A stretch of DNA of 64,000 bases, taken from the NCBI GenBank assembly GCA_945862315.1, contig CAMAXW010000009.1:30802-94801 (forward strand), read 5' to 3'. Position numbers and translations under genes: made by a program. Below are positions 7,410 through 16,181 of this stretch, piece by piece. Position 1 is the stretch's first letter, and each line of letters starts with the position of its first letter. This stretch comes from Klebsiella pneumoniae (GTDB taxonomy: Bacteria > Pseudomonadota > Gammaproteobacteria > Ga0077536). Under the pieces are notes generated by a model. It was not told the DNA's origin. It did no database searches and worked only from the letters and a program-made list of their open reading frames with translations.

Positions 7410-9062
7410 ATGCAAGCGCGCCCGATGAAAATCGTTCTGGCCCAACTCAACCTCTGCGTTGGCGACATCGCCGGTAATACGGCGCGCATCATGCAGGCCA
7501 TGGCCACGGCCCGCGATGATTACCAAGCCCGGCTGGTGGCGTTCCCAGAACTCGCCATCACCGGCTATCCACCCGAGGACTTGCTGTTTAGGCCGGGGCT
7601 ACATCGGCGGGTGGAGCACGCGCTGCGGCAAATTAGGCAAGCCTCGCAGGGCATTGCGGTGCTGGTTGGCCACCCACAGGCGCTGGATGGGGCGGTTTAT
7701 AACTGTGCCAGCCTCTTCGATGAGGGCGCCGAGCGCGCTTGTTATCGCAAACAGCGTCTGCCCAACTATGCGGTCTTCGACGAGAAGCGATATTTCGTCG
7801 CGGGTGAGGCGGCGTGCGTCGTCGAGCTCGACGGCGTGGCCTTGGGGCTGAGCATCTGCGAGGACATCTGGGATCCCACCACCGCCGTCAGCGCCCGCGC
7901 CGCCGGCGCGCAAGTGCTGTTGAATATCAACGCATCCCCCTACAGCCTGCACAAACGCACCGTGCGCCGGGCGGCGGTTAAAACGGCGATCCAGTCTGCT
8001 GGTATCCCGGTGCTCTACTTGAATTTAGTGGGTGCCCAAGACGAACTCGTCTTCGATGGCGGCTCGTTCGTGATGGATGCCGCGGGAACTGAAGTGGTGA
8101 GTGCAGCGGAGTTTGTGGAGGAACTCGTGTGCGTCGAAGTGCGGGGTGAGGTGCCGGGGCTATCGATCACGGGCCCACGTGCGACGCCGCTCGACGAAAC
8201 CGCCGGGGTGTATCAAGCCTTGGTGCTCGGGGTGCGCGATTACGTGCACAAAAATCGCTTCAGCGGCGCGGTGATCGGGCTATCGGGTGGCATCGATTCC
8301 GCCTTGACGCTTGCGATCGCCGCAGACGCGCTAGGTGCGGCCAACGTCAGCGCGATTTCTATGCCCTCGCGCTACACCCTGGACATGAGCATTGAGGATG
8401 CGCTGGAACAAGCCCGGCGCATGGGCTGCGAGTGCCATGTCGTGGGCATCGAAGCGCCCTTCACGGCCTTTAATGCGTGCCTAGAACCGGTGTTTGCCGG
8501 GCGCGCAGCCGACGTCACCGAAGAGAATATTCAGGCCCGCTGCCGGGGCATCCTGCTCATGGCGATATCGAATAAAACCGGCCGCATGGTGCTCACCACC
8601 GGTAACAAAAGCGAAATGGCGGTGGGCTACGCCACCCTTTATGGCGACATGGCGGGCGGTTTTGCACCCTTGAAAGATTGCCCCAAAACGCTGGTTTATG
8701 CGTTGGCACGCTGGCGCAACGCCCAAAGTGCAGTGCCTAGCATCCCGCCGCGGGTGATTGAGCGGCCGCCCACCGCAGAACTGCGTCCGGACCAGAAAGA
8801 CACCGACAGCCTCCCCCCCTATGAGGTGTTAGACCCGTTGCTGGAGCGGTACATCGAACGGGATCAAACCCCTCAAGAAATTGCGGCAGCAGGGTTTGAA
8901 CTGGAAACAGTAAAACGCGTGGCGCGCATGGTGGACCGCAATGAGTACAAGCGGCGTCAGGCGGCACCCGGGGTGCGCATCACCGAGCGTGCTTTTGGCC
9001 GTGACCGGCGCTTTCCGATTACCTCGCGCTATGACGAGCAGGAGCCGGTACCACCGGCTTAA
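7410..9062 (+). CDS. nadE: Glutamine-dependent NAD+ synthetase NadE
   Basis: A 550-residue two-domain enzyme making NAD+ from deamido-NAD+ with glutamine as nitrogen donor. The N-terminal nitrilase domain shows the Glu-Lys-Cys triad at E47 (FPELAITGYPPEDLL), K114 (CYRKQRLPNY) and C150 (LSICEDIWDP). The C-terminal synthetase domain has the PP-loop SGGIDSALT (292-297 core) and a TTGNKSEMAVGYATLYGD motif. An in-frame ATG at 7425 matches the usual homolog start MKIVLAQLN; neither ATG has a strong ribosome site. This is the glutaminase-containing form, unlike the short ammonia-dependent NadE of E. coli. It converges with bamD, 19 bases away. Confidence 0.95.
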   Translation: MQARPMKIVLAQLNLCVGDIAGNTARIMQAMATARDDYQARLVAFPELAITGYPPEDLLFRPGLHRRVEHALRQIRQASQGIAVLVGHPQALDGAVYNCASLFDEGAERACYRKQRLPNYAVFDEKRYFVAGEAACVVELDGVALGLSICEDIWDPTTAVSARAAGAQVLLNINASPYSLHKRTVRRAAVKTAIQSAGIPVLYLNLVGAQDELVFDGGSFVMDAAGTEVVSAAEFVEELVCVEVRGEVPGLSITGPRATPLDETAGVYQALVLGVRDYVHKNRFSGAVIGLSGGIDSALTLAIAADALGAANVSAISMPSRYTLDMSIEDALEQARRMGCECHVVGIEAPFTAFNACLEPVFAGRAADVTEENIQARCRGILLMAISNKTGRMVLTTGNKSEMAVGYATLYGDMAGGFAPLKDCPKTLVYALARWRNAQSAVPSIPPRVIERPPTAELRPDQKDTDSLPPYEVLDPLLERYIERDQTPQEIAAAGFELETVKRVARMVDRNEYKRRQAAPGVRITERAFGRDRRFPITSRYDEQEPVPPA

Positions 9063-9081
9063 ACCCGCAGGCGTGGGTTGA

Positions 9082-9888
9082 TCAATCTACCGAGGTTTCT
9101 TTGACGGCTTCGATGCCGGGGTCATCGGGGTAATTGAGTTCCAGCACCCGCAAAGCATCGGCCGAAAGGTCGTCTAGTTGTAACACTTTGTACGCCTTTG
9201 CCAGCAACCCCAACGCCGCAGGCATCGCCGGAGTTTGCTGGTAGTTTTCGACCACGTAACGGGCCCGATTAGCAGCCGCCACAAAAGCGCCGCGACGCAT
9301 GTACCAGTTAGCCACGTTCACTTCGTGCTGGGCGAGGATATTGCGCAGAAAGCGCATGCGTAGCTGGGAATCCGCCACGTAGCGGCTGTCCGGGAAACGC
9401 TTGATGAGTTCGCTAAAGTCGTTGAACGCCTTGAGTGAGGCACCCGGATCACGCTGCGAAGCATCGCGCGCAAGATGCCGCTCAATCGCGCCCTTACCGG
9501 TGTTGAAATTAATCAATCCGCGCAGATAGAAAGCGTAGTCCATCGACGGATGGGTGGGGTTGAGCTTCATGAACCGGTCAACGGCGGCAATTGCCTTGGG
9601 CAGTTCTTCAGATTTGTAGTGGCAATACGCTAGCTCTAGCTGAGCCTGTGGCGCGTAGGCCCCGAAAGGATATCTGCCCTGGAGTTTTTCGTAGTAGTCG
9701 ATGGCGCCGTTACACGAGCCGGCATCTAGACGTTCCTTGGCCGCAAAATAGAGTTTGTCTTCCGGCCAGTTCTCCGGAATATCCTCCGCATCTTTATCCG
9801 GCAGCAGGCCGCAGCCTGCCATGAGCAGCCCCAGCAACAAGATTGCAAGCGCGCGCTTGGCCACGAACAGGGTCGATAATTGGTTCAC
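9082..9888 (-). CDS. bamD: Outer membrane assembly lipoprotein BamD
   Basis: A 268-residue lipoprotein of the BAM complex that inserts beta-barrel proteins into the outer membrane. The signal peptide ends in a lipobox LLMAGC with acylated Cys26, followed by TPR-type repeats (YYEKLQGRYPFGAYAPQAQLE, then VDRFMKLNPTHPSMDYAFY). The start codon is GTG at 9888; no other start fits the signal peptide. It is divergent from rluD, the conserved arrangement in gammaproteobacteria. The stop converges with nadE. Confidence 0.95.
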   Translation of the reverse strand: MNQLSTLFVAKRALAILLLGLLMAGCGLLPDKDAEDIPENWPEDKLYFAAKERLDAGSCNGAIDYYEKLQGRYPFGAYAPQAQLELAYCHYKSEELPKAIAAVDRFMKLNPTHPSMDYAFYLRGLINFNTGKGAIERHLARDASQRDPGASLKAFNDFSELIKRFPDSRYVADSQLRMRFLRNILAQHEVNVANWYMRRGAFVAAANRARYVVENYQQTPAMPAALGLLAKAYKVLQLDDLSADALRVLELNYPDDPGIEAVKETSVD

Positions 9889-9919
9889 TAAAGTTCAAGA
9901 CCGTCGTTCTGGGGCAAAT

Positions 9920-9948
9920 ATTGTAGTACTTGCGAGCGGTGAGACCAA
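9920..9948 (-). promoter_or_regulatory. Predicted sigma-70 promoter of bamD
   Basis: On the minus strand TTGGTC (9948-9943) and TACAAT (9925-9920) are 17 bases apart, about 32 bases upstream of the bamD GTG. The -10 is good and the -35 matches three of six consensus bases. The element lies in the 95-base gap shared with the divergent rluD, for which I saw no clear promoter. Confidence 0.4.
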
Positions 9949-9983
9949 GGCAAGTGCTGCCACTTGCAGGTAGACTCCACGCT

Positions 9984-10949
9984 ATGAATGAAGTTCGCCG
10001 CCATGAGATCCGGATTCCCTCCGAACTCGGCGGCCGCCGTCTGGATCAGGCGCTGGCCGCAGTTTTTGAGGATTACTCGCGCACAATGCTGACAACTTGG
10101 ATCCGTGAGGGTCGGGTTTTTCTAAACGATCGGCCCTGCCGCCCCCGCGATACCGTCGCGGCTGGCGACCGCATCGCAGTCGAAGCCGTGTTAGCGGCAA
10201 GCGCAGAAACCATCCCTGAACCCGTAGAGTTCACCACTATCCACGAGGACCGCGCGCTTATCGTGGTCGATAAACCCGCCGGGCTTGTGGTGCACCCAGG
10301 TGCCGGCAACAGCCATCGCACGCTGGTCAACGGGCTGCTGCACCGCTATCCAGAGCTCACCGCCTTACCGCGCGCCGGTCTTATTCATCGCCTCGACAAA
10401 GACACTTCGGGCCTGCTGGTGGTGGCCCGCACACCGCGAGCCTTCCAACGCCTCACCGCGATGATGGCCGAGCGTGAAATCCACCGCACTTACGCGGCGA
10501 TCGTGCACGGCGTGGTGGTCGCGGGCGGGACGATTGAGGCCTCTATCGCCCGCGATCGCCGCCAGAGAACCCGCATGCGCGTCGCGGAAGGCGGGCGCGA
10601 GGCGGTAACCCACTACCGGGTTACCAGCAAGTTCCGGGAACACACGCTGCTTGAAATTGCGCTAGAAACTGGGCGCACACACCAGATCCGCGTCCATTTG
10701 CAATACGTCGGCAGCCCCATCGTGGGCGATCCGACCTACGGTATGCGGCAGCGCGTACCCGCCGGCGCACAGCCCGAGTTGCTGGTTGCCTTACGGGGCC
10801 TCAAACGCCAAGCGCTGCACGCCTTGCGTCTGGCATTTCCACATCCCAGTGGACGGGGCACCGTAGAAGCCGAATCCCCATTGCCCGCAGACATCGTGAG
10901 CTTGCTCGCCGCGCTGGCACAGGACACCGCTGCCGCCTTGCACAAATGA
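9984..10949 (+). CDS. rluD: 23S rRNA pseudouridine synthase RluD
   Basis: 321 residues. Makes pseudouridines in helix 69 of 23S rRNA (1911, 1915 and 1917 in E. coli numbering). An N-terminal S4 RNA-binding domain (GGRRLDQALAAVFEDYSRTM) precedes the RluA-type catalytic domain, whose motif GLIHRLDKDTSGLLVVART carries catalytic Asp138. ETGRTHQIRVHLQYVG is also conserved. The start at 9984 (MNEVRRHEI) follows the family; the frame is open further upstream without similarity. The gene overlaps pgeF by four bases (ATGA), which implies coupling. Confidence 0.95.
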   Translation: MNEVRRHEIRIPSELGGRRLDQALAAVFEDYSRTMLTTWIREGRVFLNDRPCRPRDTVAAGDRIAVEAVLAASAETIPEPVEFTTIHEDRALIVVDKPAGLVVHPGAGNSHRTLVNGLLHRYPELTALPRAGLIHRLDKDTSGLLVVARTPRAFQRLTAMMAEREIHRTYAAIVHGVVVAGGTIEASIARDRRQRTRMRVAEGGREAVTHYRVTSKFREHTLLEIALETGRTHQIRVHLQYVGSPIVGDPTYGMRQRVPAGAQPELLVALRGLKRQALHALRLAFPHPSGRGTVEAESPLPADIVSLLAALAQDTAAALHK

Positions 10950-11692
10950 TTTCGGCGCTCAGCCCCGCTTGGCCCGCGCCACTCGGGGTTTGTGCCTACT
11001 TCACCACGCGTCACGGCGGCACCAGTGTCGGCGCCTATACCAGTCTCAATCTGGCCACCCACGTGGGTGATGATCCGGCGGCAGTCGCGGCCAACCGCGC
11101 GCGCCTCTCGCAGGCCTTAGTCTTACCCTCCGCGCCACGCTGGCTGGCACAAATTCACGGCGCACAAGCCGTTGAGGTGACCCGCCCCACCGCGACCCCG
11201 CCGGTGGCGGACGCGGCCTGGACTAGCGCCCGCAATGTGGTGTGCGCGGTACTGACCGCTGACTGTCTACCCATCCTGTTATGCAACCTCACCGGTACTA
11301 AGGTGGCCGCCATTCATGCCGGCTGGCGGGGACTGGCGGGCGGTGTGATTGCCAATACCTGTGAAAAATTCGCGGCGGCAGGCCCCTGGATTGCGTGGAT
11401 AGGTCCTGGCATCGGGCCCCAGGCCTATGAGGTTGGTGTGGATCTCCGCGAACGGTTTTTGGCTTTAGACGAGGCCTATGCCGAGGCGTTTCATTATGCT
11501 GAGGGTGCTTGGCACGCTAATCTTGCCCGCATCGCGCACCACCAACTCCAGCGCGCGGGGGCGACCAACATTGCCACCTACGCCGGCTACACGGATAGCC
11601 AGCCGGCAGAGTTTCCTTCTTTTCGGCGCGATGGCGTGTGCGGTCGCTTCGCCAGCCTGATCTGGATCAGTGAAGAGACCCCGCAATGTTGA
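10946..11692 (+). CDS. pgeF: Multicopper-oxidase-fold purine nucleoside/peptidoglycan editing protein PgeF (YfiH)
   Basis: A 248-residue DUF152/laccase-domain protein. The conserved metal-binding signatures are present: VLTADCLPILLCN (Cys) and [14 protein letters not shown] (His), with FTTRHGGTSVGAY near the N-terminus. Homologs act on purine nucleosides, and E. coli YfiH has been linked to correcting misincorporated amino acids in UDP-MurNAc precursors; which activity applies here cannot be told from sequence. The start overlaps the rluD stop by four bases. clpB follows after 59 bases with its own heat-shock promoter. Confidence 0.88.
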   Translation: MISALSPAWPAPLGVCAYFTTRHGGTSVGAYTSLNLATHVGDDPAAVAANRARLSQALVLPSAPRWLAQIHGAQAVEVTRPTATPPVADAAWTSARNVVCAVLTADCLPILLCNLTGTKVAAIHAGWRGLAGGVIANTCEKFAAAGPWIAWIGPGIGPQAYEVGVDLRERFLALDEAYAEAFHYAEGAWHANLARIAHHQLQRAGATNIATYAGYTDSQPAEFPSFRRDGVCGRFASLIWISEETPQC

Positions 11693-11715
11693 TAAACCAA
11701 GACGTGACCCCATCT
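11688..11715 (+). promoter_or_regulatory. Heat-shock sigma-32 promoter of clpB
   Basis: GTTGATA at 11688-11694 and CCCCATCT at 11708-11715 are separated by 13 bases. The -10 matches the sigma-32 consensus CCCCATNT exactly, while the -35 is a fair match to CTTGAAA. The element overlaps the end of pgeF and lies about 37 bases before the clpB ATG. An ACCCC/GGGGGT inverted repeat overlaps the -10. Confidence 0.75.
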
Positions 11716-11751
11716 GGGGGTTAATCGTTTCAATTTATCAAGGACTGGCCC

Positions 11752-14325
11752 ATGCGCACCGACAAAATGACCACCCGCTTTCAACAGGCACTGGCCGACG
11801 CTCAAAGCCGCGCGTTAGGACTAGACCACCAGTTTATTGAGCCGCTCCACCTCCTCTCAGCACTCCTTGAGGCCGAGGGCAGCACACTCAAACATGTGTT
11901 GGGAAAAAGTGGCGTGGAGGTGGGTGCTTTGCGCACCCAACTCACCAAAGCGCTCGCCGGGCTCCCCAAGGTCGAGGGATCCGGCGGGGATGTACAAGCT
12001 TCGAACCCATTGATCCGGGTCCTTAACCTCACCGAAAAACTCGCCCAGAAACGGGGTGACGCGTTTATTTCCAGCGAGTTGTTCCTCCTCGCCGCGCTGG
12101 GTGATCCGGGAGAACTGGGCAGCATCCTGAAGCGGCTAGGCGCGCAGGAAGCGCCGATTCTAAAGGCCATTGAAAGCCTCCGGGGGGGTGAGACCGTGGA
12201 TGATGCAAACGCTGAAGAAAACCGCCAAGCGCTCGAGAAATACACCACCGACCTCACCGCACGCGCCGCACAAGGCAAGCTGGATCCCGTGATTGGCCGC
12301 GATGAAGAAATCCGCCGCACCATCCAGGTGTTACAGCGACGCACCAAGAATAATCCGGTACTCATCGGCGAACCCGGGGTGGGCAAAACCGCCATCGTTG
12401 AAGGCTTGGCGCAGCGGATTGTTAATGGGGAAGTGCCTGAAGGCCTGAAGCGCAAGCGCGTGCTGTCGCTGGACCTCGCAGCCCTGATCGCGGGGGCTAA
12501 ATTTCGCGGCGAATTTGAAGAACGGCTGAAAGCCGTGCTCACCGATTTGGCCCGTCAGGAAGGCCAAGTGGTGCTGTTCATTGATGAGCTGCATACCTTG
12601 GTGGGTGCCGGCAAAGCGGAAGGCGCGATGGACGCCGGCAATATGCTGAAACCGGCGTTGGCGCGTGGCGAATTACACTGCATCGGCGCGACAACGCTGG
12701 ACGAATACCGCCGATATGTGGAAAAAGACGCCGCCCTCGAACGGCGTTTCCAACGGGTGATAGTGGACGAGCCATCGATCGAAGACACCATCGCTATCCT
12801 GCGGGGACTCAAAGAAAAATATGCCGTCCACCACGGGGTCGAAATTACCGATCCGGCGCTCGTTGCGGCCGCGCAGTTGTCTTATCGCTACATCGCTGAC
12901 CGGCAGCTTCCCGACAAAGCTATCGATCTGATCGACGAGGCCGCCAGTCGCATCAGTATCGAGATCGATTCGAAACCAGAGGAACTCGACCGCATCGACC
13001 GCAAAGTTATCCAACTCAAGATCGAGCGCGAAGCCTTACGCAAAGAAACGGACGACGCCTCCAAGCGGCGGCTAGCGGACCTCGAAGCCCAGTTGGATAA
13101 AATTGAGCGCGAGGCTGCCGATCTAGAGGAAATCTGGAAATCAGAAAAGGCCGCGCTGTTCGGCACGCATCAAGTGCAAGCAGAGTTGGAACGGGCGCGA
13201 CAAAATTTTGACTTGGCCCGCCGCAGCAGTGACCTAAGCCGGATGTCCGAGCTGCAATATGGGGTGATCCCAGCATTGGAAAAACAGCTGCTCGCCACCT
13301 CGGACACCGAGCTGCCACCCATGCGGCTGCTGCGTAATCGTGTCACAGAGGAAGAAATCGCCGAGGTGGTGTCGAAGTGGACCGGGATTCCAGTCAGCAA
13401 AATGTTGGAAAGCGATCGGGCCAAATTACTGCGCATGGAAACGGCACTGCATCGCCGGGTAGTGGGACAGGAACAGGCTCTAACGGCGGTCGCCAACGCC
13501 ATTCGGCGCACGCGGGCCGGCTTATCGGATCCGCGTCGGCCTAATGGATCCTTTCTATTTTTGGGCCCTACCGGGGTCGGCAAGACCGAACTGTGCAAAG
13601 CGTTGGCCGAGTTCCTGTTCGACACAGAAGACGCGATGGTCCGCATCGATATGTCTGAATATATGGAAAAACACGCTGTTTCACGCCTGATTGGCGCGCC
13701 GCCCGGCTATGTGGGCTACGAAGAGGGTGGCTATCTCACCGAGACCGTGCGGCGTAAACCCTACTCGGTTATCTTGCTGGATGAGATTGAGAAAGCCCAC
13801 CCCGAGGTTTTCAATATCTTGCTGCAGGTTCTCGACGAGGGGCGCCTGACCGATGGCCACGGCCGCACGGTGGACTTCCGAAACACCGTGATCGTGATGA
13901 CCTCCAACCTCGGATCGCAGCGCATCCAGCAGTTGGACGAGGGCGTGGACTACGCCGTCATGCGCGCCGCCGTGATGGAAGAAGTCTGGCTGAGCTTCCG
14001 CCCAGAGTTCATCAATCGTATCGATGAAATAGTGGTCTTCCACAGTTTGCTCCCGGCACAGATTCGGGCCATCGCGGAAGTGCAGATTACTTACCTCCGG
14101 CAACGGCTAGCCGAACAGCAAATTAAGCTGGATATTACGAGCGCTGCGGTCGATACCTTGGGGGAGGCTGGTTTCGATATGGCGTACGGCGCCCGTCCGC
14201 TCAAGCGCGCGGTGCAAAGCTACCTCGAGACGCCGCTTTCCGTCGCGTTGCTCGATGGACGTTTTGGGGCCGGCGACACCATTAAGGTGGACGTAGTCGA
14301 TGGGAAATTCACCTTCGGGCACTAA
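11752..14325 (+). CDS. clpB: ATP-dependent disaggregase chaperone ClpB
   Basis: 857 residues, the same length as the E. coli protein. A Hsp100 hexamer that rescues aggregated proteins with DnaK. The order is an N-terminal Clp_N domain, AAA+ domain 1 with Walker A GEPGVGKT, the coiled-coil middle domain (about 400-530, with [18 protein letters not shown]), and AAA+ domain 2 with [19 protein letters not shown] and pore loop GYVGYEEGG. Codon 149 is GTG, preceded by a purine-rich stretch (GGGGGGTGAGACC). This is the position from which E. coli makes the N-terminally truncated form, so a short isoform is likely. A sigma-32 promoter precedes the gene and a hairpin terminator follows. Confidence 0.97.
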   Translation: MRTDKMTTRFQQALADAQSRALGLDHQFIEPLHLLSALLEAEGSTLKHVLGKSGVEVGALRTQLTKALAGLPKVEGSGGDVQASNPLIRVLNLTEKLAQKRGDAFISSELFLLAALGDPGELGSILKRLGAQEAPILKAIESLRGGETVDDANAEENRQALEKYTTDLTARAAQGKLDPVIGRDEEIRRTIQVLQRRTKNNPVLIGEPGVGKTAIVEGLAQRIVNGEVPEGLKRKRVLSLDLAALIAGAKFRGEFEERLKAVLTDLARQEGQVVLFIDELHTLVGAGKAEGAMDAGNMLKPALARGELHCIGATTLDEYRRYVEKDAALERRFQRVIVDEPSIEDTIAILRGLKEKYAVHHGVEITDPALVAAAQLSYRYIADRQLPDKAIDLIDEAASRISIEIDSKPEELDRIDRKVIQLKIEREALRKETDDASKRRLADLEAQLDKIEREAADLEEIWKSEKAALFGTHQVQAELERARQNFDLARRSSDLSRMSELQYGVIPALEKQLLATSDTELPPMRLLRNRVTEEEIAEVVSKWTGIPVSKMLESDRAKLLRMETALHRRVVGQEQALTAVANAIRRTRAGLSDPRRPNGSFLFLGPTGVGKTELCKALAEFLFDTEDAMVRIDMSEYMEKHAVSRLIGAPPGYVGYEEGGYLTETVRRKPYSVILLDEIEKAHPEVFNILLQVLDEGRLTDGHGRTVDFRNTVIVMTSNLGSQRIQQLDEGVDYAVMRAAVMEEVWLSFRPEFINRIDEIVVFHSLLPAQIRAIAEVQITYLRQRLAEQQIKLDITSAAVDTLGEAGFDMAYGARPLKRAVQSYLETPLSVALLDGRFGAGDTIKVDVVDGKFTFGH

Positions 14326-14364
14326 ACGGGCCACCCACCGCGTTAAAAAAAGAGAAGATGGGAG

Positions 14365-14416
14365 GGCTGCAGCTTAAATAAGTAACTGTGATGGTTATTT
14401 AGCAGCCTTTCATCTA
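14365..14416 (+). terminator. Probable intrinsic terminator after clpB
   Basis: GGCTGC (14365-14370) pairs with GCAGCC (14402-14407), and the inner AAATAA (14376-14381) pairs with TTATTT (14395-14400), giving an interrupted hairpin. T-rich sequence (TTTCATCTACTC) follows. It separates clpB from pilB. Confidence 0.5.
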
Positions 14417-14462
14417 CTCTTTTCGAAGTTTGGAACAGCTTTTAACCTGAGGGAAAACGCCC

Positions 14463-16178
14463 GTGGCAGCCAGCCCTAACCGCATTCACCTGACCGGACT
14501 GGCACGCAAACTGGTCACCGACGGGGTGCTTGAAGAACCGATTGCCATCCAGGCTTTTCAGGCCGCGCTGAGCGCTAAAACATCCTTCGTCAAATATCTC
14601 ATTGATCAGAAGCTCAGCGATTCCAAAACGGTGGCCCAAGCGGCTTCCCAAGAGTTTGGGGTTTCGCTGATTGACATCGAGTCGCTAGAAATAGACCCCG
14701 ATGTCGTGAAGCTCGTCAGCGAAGAATTAATTCTTCGGCATCATGCGCTACCGATCTTCAGACGCGGCAACCGGGTATTCATCGCCGTCTCTGACCCCAC
14801 CAACCTGCAGGCCCTGGACGAAATAAAGTTTCACCTCGGCGCCAACACCGAAGCCGTGCTGGTAGAAGAAAACAAGCTCAAGGTCGCGATTGAAAAATCT
14901 CTCGCTGCAACGGAATCCGGCCTAGGGGCCTTGAACGATGGCGATTTTGAGAACCTCGATGACCTGGAAATTGGCCCACAAATTGAGACCGCCGCCGAGA
15001 GTTCGGAGGTGGACGACGCGCCGGTAGTGCGCTTTGTCAACAAAGTGCTGCTCGACGCCATTAAGCGTGGTGCCTCTGACCTCCACTTCGAACCCTACGA
15101 GAAAATCTATCGCGTGCGCTTTCGGGTGGACGGCATGCTGTCCGAAATCGCCAAGCCGCCGCTGGCCCTGGCCGGCAAAATTGCAGCACGTATCAAGGTA
15201 ATGTCCCGACTGGACGTGTCCGAACGCCGCGTGCCACAAGACGGCCGCATCAAATTAAAGCTGTCTAAAACCAAGTCCATCGATTTTCGGGTGAGCACCT
15301 GCCCAACGCTTTACGGCGAAAAATGCGTGATGCGTATCCTTAACTCAGATGCCGCGTCGCTCAACATCGACCAACTGGGCTATGAGGACGTACAAAAAGA
15401 CCTTTTCCTCAAGAATCTGCAAAAACCCTACGGCATGTTTTTGGTCACCGGTCCGACCGGCAGCGGCAAAACCGTCTCGCTTTACACCGGCATCAATATC
15501 CTCAACCAAGAGGACATCAATATTTCCACGGCGGAAGACCCCGTGGAAATCAACCTGCCCGGGGTGAACCAAGTGCAGGTAGATGAGCGCACCGGCATGA
15601 CCTTCCCGAAAGCGCTGAAGGCGTTTCTGCGTCAGGATCCAGACATCATTCTAGTGGGCGAGATTCGCGATTTTGAAACGGCATCTATCGCCGTAAAGGC
15701 CGCCCAAACGGGCCACATGGTGATGTCCACGTTACACACCAACGATGGCCCACAGACACTCACGCGGCTGCAGGACATGGGCATTCCACCATTCGCCGTG
15801 GCAACCACCATTAACATTATTACGGGGCAACGCTTGGCGCGTCGGCTGCACCCCGATTACCGTATCCCGTTGGAGATCCCGACTGAGGCCCTCCTGAAAG
15901 AAGGTTTCACGCAAGAGGAAATCGACGCCGGCTTTAGGCTCTACGGTCCAGGTTCCAGCACAGATTGTCCGACCGGCTATAAAGGCCGGGTCGGGATTTA
16001 TCAGGTGATGCCAATCACCGACTCCCTGAAGCGGCTCATCATTGAAGGGGCGAATGCCATGCGGCTCGCAGACCAATCCCGAGCCGAAGGTATTTGGGAC
16101 ATCCGTAAATCTGCCTTAAACAAGGCGCGCCGCGGCATCACGAGCCTGTCCGAGATCAATCGTGTGACGGTGGAATAA
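14463..16178 (+). CDS. pilB: Type IV pilus extension ATPase PilB (zinc cysteines replaced)
   Basis: A 571-residue cytoplasmic hexameric motor that powers pilus assembly. The N-terminal GSPII_E/MshEN domain is followed by an ATPase core with Walker A GPTGSGKT (330-337), an Asp box around STAEDPVE, Walker B ILVGEIRD (396-403) and the His box TLHTND. PilB and GspE ATPases normally carry two CxxC pairs binding zinc. Here the first pair is H463-P-D-Y466 and the second S499-T-D-C502, so three of four cysteines are gone. The rest of the motor is intact and GYKGRVGIYQVMP follows as usual. The start is GTG after GAGGG. pilC begins three bases after the stop. Confidence 0.95.
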   Translation: MAASPNRIHLTGLARKLVTDGVLEEPIAIQAFQAALSAKTSFVKYLIDQKLSDSKTVAQAASQEFGVSLIDIESLEIDPDVVKLVSEELILRHHALPIFRRGNRVFIAVSDPTNLQALDEIKFHLGANTEAVLVEENKLKVAIEKSLAATESGLGALNDGDFENLDDLEIGPQIETAAESSEVDDAPVVRFVNKVLLDAIKRGASDLHFEPYEKIYRVRFRVDGMLSEIAKPPLALAGKIAARIKVMSRLDVSERRVPQDGRIKLKLSKTKSIDFRVSTCPTLYGEKCVMRILNSDAASLNIDQLGYEDVQKDLFLKNLQKPYGMFLVTGPTGSGKTVSLYTGINILNQEDINISTAEDPVEINLPGVNQVQVDERTGMTFPKALKAFLRQDPDIILVGEIRDFETASIAVKAAQTGHMVMSTLHTNDGPQTLTRLQDMGIPPFAVATTINIITGQRLARRLHPDYRIPLEIPTEALLKEGFTQEEIDAGFRLYGPGSSTDCPTGYKGRVGIYQVMPITDSLKRLIIEGANAMRLADQSRAEGIWDIRKSALNKARRGITSLSEINRVTVE

Positions 16179-16181
16179 ACC

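Noticed and set aside
11708..11722. ACCCC/GGGGGT repeat as a pgeF terminator
   Set aside because: The stem is only five bases, has a very short loop and overlaps a strong sigma-32 -10 match; the T-rich stretch after it is interrupted.
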